From: Tissierellia bacterium
GTDB taxonomy: Bacteria; Bacillota; Clostridia; Tissierellales; Peptoniphilaceae
Length of the DNA: 36,330 nucleotides
Reading direction: 5' to 3'
NCBI GenBank assembly: GCA_030537855.1
Contig: JAUNVD010000019.1
Coordinates: 1 to 36,330, forward strand
Numbering within the stretch: position 1 is the stretch's first letter; each line of letters starts with the position of its first letter. This document shows, piece by piece, positions 33,304 through 36,330 of this stretch. The notes under the pieces are model-generated. The model ran no database searches. It was not told the origin of the DNA and saw only the letters and a list, made by a program, of their open reading frames with translations. Made by a program: the position numbers and the translations under genes.

Positions 33304-35190
33304 TTAATTGTCTTCCATTGCTGCCCTTTCTTCTTCAAATTCTTCCATAGAAATAAAGTTATCACGAAGCTTCATTCCTTTATATCGATAACTTGAAATT
33401 CCAAAAGGTGCATACTGACCTTCAAATACATTTAATTTAGTAGCAACATAATTACTATTCGATAAACTAAATGGTAGTACTAAAGCATGGTCGATTAAAT
33501 GCTTTTCTGCTTTGGCAAAACCTTCATAACGAGTAATATCATTATTTGTATTTTCTTTTGCTTTTTCTAAAAGATCAAAATATTCTTTAATGGTATCACT
33601 ACTAGCTCCACCATCAGTTACTGAAGTACCTAAAAATGCATAAGACATTCCATCATCGTATCCATTCGCACCTGCTGCTTGATAAAATGGATCCGTCCAT
33701 GTCTCTGGATCTTGATAGTCAGCTCCCCAGTTACATTTCATAAAGGCATAGTTACCAGCACGACGAACTTGAGCCAAGAAGTTATCTGTAGGTCCTGCTT
33801 GTGCAATCACATCAATAAAGTCTGCTCCTAGAAGCTCTTCTAATTGTTGTTCAGCTACCTGACATTCCTTATCCCAGTCTGTAACAATGGGATTATAAGG
33901 CATTAAAACTTTTATAGGGAAAGTTACTCCTGCTGCTTCCAATTCAGGTTTTGCTAAATCACGATATTTTACTGCTTCTTCAGGATTAAATGTGTTTTCT
34001 AAATCACCTAATCCTCCAACAGTAGCAAAATCTGTACCATCTTCTAGAGATGCAAAGTTTTTAGGAGTAATCGTATTTAAGACAAAATTTTCCGGAGCAG
34101 TAGGTTCTACAACGGCTAATTCTTTTTCTTTATTCAAACCATAAAATAACGCTTTTCTAAAGTTTTCGTTATTTACTGCTAGTTTCCAATTATCCGGTTC
34201 AAATTCAGCATCAAATTGGGGATTAAAGTTGAAACAATAAAAATAGGATAAATCAGTAGTTACACGAGCTCTACTAATTAAATCTTTTGTTTCATCATTA
34301 TTCATCCAGTCATCCATAATTTCAGAACCAATAACCGCATAGTCGGTTTCTCCACGTTTTACCATTTCTGGTCCCATTGTGGAAGCTTCTGCATTATATT
34401 GAGCCTCAATTCTCTCAATAAATACATTGTCAGCATCATAATTTAATGGATTCTTTGTTAAAACTCTATGGGATTGAGGTTCATATTCTGAAATATAATA
34501 AGCTCCATTATAATACATCTTATCCATAGATGTAGCAAAATCTTTCCCTAACTCTTCTAATTGAGGTCCATATGCTGGCATATAAACAACATATGCTAAA
34601 GAAGACAAGAAATAAGGAACTGGTTGTTCCAAAGTATATTCTAAAGTATGATCATCTAATGCTTTTACTCCAACCTCTTCAAAATCGATAGGATCCCATA
34701 CTACTCCATCTTCATCAGCTTCACCATTATAGGCTAATCCATTAAAATACTTTTCCGCATTATTAATGACACCAAAAGTAAGTTGTACCGTTCCACTTTC
34801 ATTCCCAGGATCTAAGGCATATTTTAATGCATCTACAAAGTCTTGAGCAGTTACATCTGCTACTTCTTCTCCATTATGGTCAATCCATTTTGCTTCTCGT
34901 AACTCTAGAGTCCAAGTAAGCTTTTCTTCATCATAATCCCATTTTGTAGCTAAGCCTTCACGAATCTGACCTTTATTATCAAATTCAATTAAAGTATCTA
35001 CAGTATTTGCTGGAAATACAAAGTCATCAATATTTGGTGTAACAAGGTAATTCATCGTTTGAATTTCCCCACTATATAAATATCGATAAGTACTTTCACT
35101 TGTTCCACCACTACCTCCGCCTCCACAAGCGGTTAAAGTCATTAGTATAGCCAATACTAATGCCATCATTCCTAAATGACGCCTTCTCAT
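33304..35190 (-). CDS. Oligopeptide-binding lipoprotein (OppA/DppA, SBP_bac_5 family)
   Basis: 628 residues. Lipoprotein signal with MTLTAC and Cys22, then a Gly/Ser linker (GGGGSGG). The SBP_bac_5 family layout is visible: LREAKWIDHNGEEV, TAQDFVDALKYALD, DDHTLEYTLEQPVPYF, NPLNYDAD and the C-terminal DYQDPETW segment. Being about 80 residues longer than many DppA proteins fits an OppA-like protein binding longer peptides. It delivers peptides to the permease. It starts 14 nt after the leaderless serine hydrolase and is followed by the intercistronic hairpin. Confidence 0.92.
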   Translation of the reverse strand: MRRRHLGMMALVLAILMTLTACGGGGSGGTSESTYRYLYSGEIQTMNYLVTPNIDDFVFPANTVDTLIEFDNKGQIREGLATKWDYDEEKLTWTLELREAKWIDHNGEEVADVTAQDFVDALKYALDPGNESGTVQLTFGVINNAEKYFNGLAYNGEADEDGVVWDPIDFEEVGVKALDDHTLEYTLEQPVPYFLSSLAYVVYMPAYGPQLEELGKDFATSMDKMYYNGAYYISEYEPQSHRVLTKNPLNYDADNVFIERIEAQYNAEASTMGPEMVKRGETDYAVIGSEIMDDWMNNDETKDLISRARVTTDLSYFYCFNFNPQFDAEFEPDNWKLAVNNENFRKALFYGLNKEKELAVVEPTAPENFVLNTITPKNFASLEDGTDFATVGGLGDLENTFNPEEAVKYRDLAKPELEAAGVTFPIKVLMPYNPIVTDWDKECQVAEQQLEELLGADFIDVIAQAGPTDNFLAQVRRAGNYAFMKCNWGADYQDPETWTDPFYQAAGANGYDDGMSYAFLGTSVTDGGASSDTIKEYFDLLEKAKENTNNDITRYEGFAKAEKHLIDHALVLPFSLSNSNYVATKLNVFEGQYAPFGISSYRYKGMKLRDNFISMEEFEEERAAMEDN

Positions 35191-35204
35191 TCTTATCCTC
35201 TCCT

Positions 35205-35975
35205 TTAATTATGGTACTCGACGAGTTCCTTTACAACTTCTCCCATAACTACATTAATGCCAACATCTTCCAACTCATTTCCACAAACTACTAGGAGAAA
35301 AGGTTTTTTAGTATAAAAAATTCCCACATCATGGGAAACCCCGTCATCCTCTCCTGTTTTATGAGCAATTTCAACTTCTCCTTCTTCAAGAAGTAATGGA
35401 AATTTATTGATTACTTGTTGTGATTTTAAAATATCTATCATTTTTTGATCCATTTCTTTTGAAATTACAGTTCCTAAAAAAAGTTTTTCTAAAAATAATC
35501 CTACTTCTTTGGCTGTAATGGTATTAACATTTCCCTGTTTTGCCGATTCATAATCAAACATTTTACGACGAAGAATAGACGTTGAAAATCCTAATTCATG
35601 AATAAAACGATTGATATTTTCAATCCCAAGACGGTCAATCAATAAATTTGTTGCAACATTATCACTTAAAATAATCATTAAGATTAATAAATCCATTGTA
35701 GTAACTTCAAGTCCATCATGTAAGAAAGTTAGCACTCCACTTGGAGGTACTCGATCTTTATCCTTTAATACAAATCGTTCTTCTGTATCCAAAAAGCCTT
35801 TTTCTATTTGACGAAATCCTTCCCCTAAGACAAAAAGTTTGATAACACTTGCTGCTTGCATTGGAAAATCCTCATTATAAAAAAAAGATTCTTTGGTAAT
35901 CAAATTTTTATATACCACAGAAACTTTACCTTGAATTTTAAGCAATGGATCAAAAACCTTTTGTATTCCCTCCAA
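35205..35975 (-). CDS. SDN-type serine hydrolase (class A beta-lactamase-like), no signal peptide, paralogue of the 27604-28449 gene
   Basis: 256 residues. Catalytic motifs S43-V-I-K46, S104-D-N106 and K206-T-G208. No signal peptide; the start codon is TTG with AAGGGGGT 4-5 nt upstream, so the reading frame begins at MEGIQKV. It shares the WMIIVSDN/LMIILSDN core and the overall plan with the hydrolase that ends the operon, but the two differ through most of the length. Role unknown; cytoplasmic location and the peptide-importer operon suggest peptide processing, or a beta-lactam response. Confidence 0.8.
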   Translation of the reverse strand: MEGIQKVFDPLLKIQGKVSVVYKNLITKESFFYNEDFPMQAASVIKLFVLGEGFRQIEKGFLDTEERFVLKDKDRVPPSGVLTFLHDGLEVTTMDLLILMIILSDNVATNLLIDRLGIENINRFIHELGFSTSILRRKMFDYESAKQGNVNTITAKEVGLFLEKLFLGTVISKEMDQKMIDILKSQQVINKFPLLLEEGEVEIAHKTGEDDGVSHDVGIFYTKKPFLLVVCGNELEDVGINVVMGEVVKELVEYHN

Positions 35976-36028
35976 TATGACCCCCTTTTACGATTTTACT
36001 CGTAAGAATTTTTAAACTTGATAACTTT

Positions 36029-36056
36029 ATTATACTATAGTATTGTTAAAAATCAA
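36029..36056 (-). promoter_or_regulatory. Promoter of the peptide-import operon
   Basis: Minus strand: -35 TTGATT (complement of 36051-36056), 16-nt spacer, -10 TATAAT (36029-36034). A perfect 12-bp palindrome ATACTATAGTAT (36032-36043) sits across the -10 and spacer, a plausible operator. Confidence 0.65.
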
Positions 36057-36222
36057 GAAAAAAATTCAGTATAGTAACTCCTTATACTAAGGATTGTATT
36101 TTATAAATGCATTATAGGAATGAATAATACTAAAATTTATGCTCCTAAAATTAAAATCTTTCCTTTCCATATCCTAAATAGGACAGTTCTAATGATTCTA
36201 ATTCCATATTTTATAATGTTTC

Positions 36223-36240
36223 ACAGATTACGTAATCTGT
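36223..36240. promoter_or_regulatory. Perfect 18-bp palindrome, candidate operator
   Basis: ACAGATTACGTAATCTGT is fully self-complementary with no loop, unlike a terminator. It lies 6 nt after a plus-strand TATAAT (36212-36217). It looks like a site for a dimeric regulator; which one is unknown. Confidence 0.5.
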
Positions 36241-36281
36241 CTTACTTTAGACTGTATATTATCATCAATAAATAGACAAAA

Positions 36282-36305
36282 AAAGATGCCCTTTCGAGCA
36301 TCTTT
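36282..36305 (-). terminator. Terminator of a gene beyond the right edge
   Basis: Minus strand: AAAGATGC, an 8-nt loop TCGAAAGG, GCATCTTT, then TTTTTG. The long U-run on the minus side shows it terminates a transcript entering from the right. Confidence 0.85.
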
Positions 36306-36330
36306 CAAATTTTGTTTTATTATAGTAACT

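Larger units (their letters stand above)
35976..36330. other. Non-coding region upstream of the peptide operon
   Basis: 355 nt without a convincing gene. It holds the operon promoter (36029-36056), two palindromic elements (36032-36043 and 36223-36240), an AGTATA...TATACT inverted repeat (36068-36088) and the terminator of an off-window gene (36282-36305). The rest is AT-rich with nothing recognisable. Confidence 0.6.

Noticed and set aside
36070-36330. 10-nt direct repeat TATAGTAACT (36070-36079 and 36321-36330)
   Set aside because: Too short in AT-rich DNA to mean more than chance, and one copy is at the window edge; no flanking mobile-element features.

Overview
The window is AT-rich DNA with AGGAGG-type ribosome binding sites, TTGACA/TATAAT promoters, tight operons with 1-14 nt gaps or 4-bp ATGA overlaps, and U-rich intrinsic terminators. 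Together with gene content (ferredoxin-type DUF362 protein, PEP synthase, YhaO/YhaN pair, TraX-like protein, Zur/Znu, SDN-type serine hydrolases without signal peptides), this points to a chromosomal region of an anaerobic low-GC Firmicute, probably Clostridia or Tissierellia. I see no rRNA, tRNA, insertion sequence, phage gene or CRISPR array. Organism assignment is inference from style and content only.

Layout. (1) 1-6.2 kb, minus strand: DUF362 iron-sulfur protein, then a three-gene cassette of MoxR-like AAA+ ATPase, a seven-repeat beta-propeller-like protein and a VWA protein. All are coupled by overlap or short gaps. This looks like a MoxR-vWA-beta-propeller ternary system. (2) 6.2-7.15 kb, plus: MscS channel, with a divergent promoter pair against DUF362 and a bidirectional terminator after it. 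(3) 7.15-11.2 kb, minus: two small unknown proteins, a CapA-like lipoprotein, an isolated hisH-hisF pair and a TraX-like membrane protein. (4) 11.2-11.65 kb: AT-rich non-coding stretch ending in a strong plus promoter, followed by an HsdA-like short-chain dehydrogenase and an NTF2/SnoaL-like protein. (5) 12.9-23.6 kb, minus: a long operon (ybaK-type deacylase, phosphohexomutase, degenerate PfkB-fold protein, isochorismatase-like hydrolase, YhaO-like nuclease, YhaN-like ATPase, metallophosphoesterase, CYTH protein), then ppsA with its own promoter. (6) 23.7-26.1 kb, minus: ZnuABC-type metal importer, divergent from a Fur-family (Zur-like) regulator. Downstream of the regulator are a 26-residue membrane microprotein, an XRE regulator and a glutaredoxin-like protein. 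(7) 27.6-36.0 kb, minus: an eight-gene operon of serine hydrolase, oligopeptide-binding protein, OppB, OppC, OppD, OppF, cytoplasmic NlpC/P60 hydrolase and a second serine hydrolase. It is bounded by a promoter near 36.04 kb and a bidirectional terminator near 27.59 kb. The right end carries the terminator of a gene outside the window.

How the parts work together. The last operon reads as uptake and intracellular breakdown of peptides, plausibly cell-wall peptides. The Znu block is a self-contained metal import and sensing unit. The MoxR/propeller/VWA cassette is best read as an ATP-driven remodelling machine with a VWA adaptor and a propeller scaffold; its client is unknown. The most unusual items are that cassette, a sugar-kinase-fold protein that lost its catalytic motif, the recycling operon with two leaderless SDN hydrolases, and the HsdA-like/NTF2-like pair.
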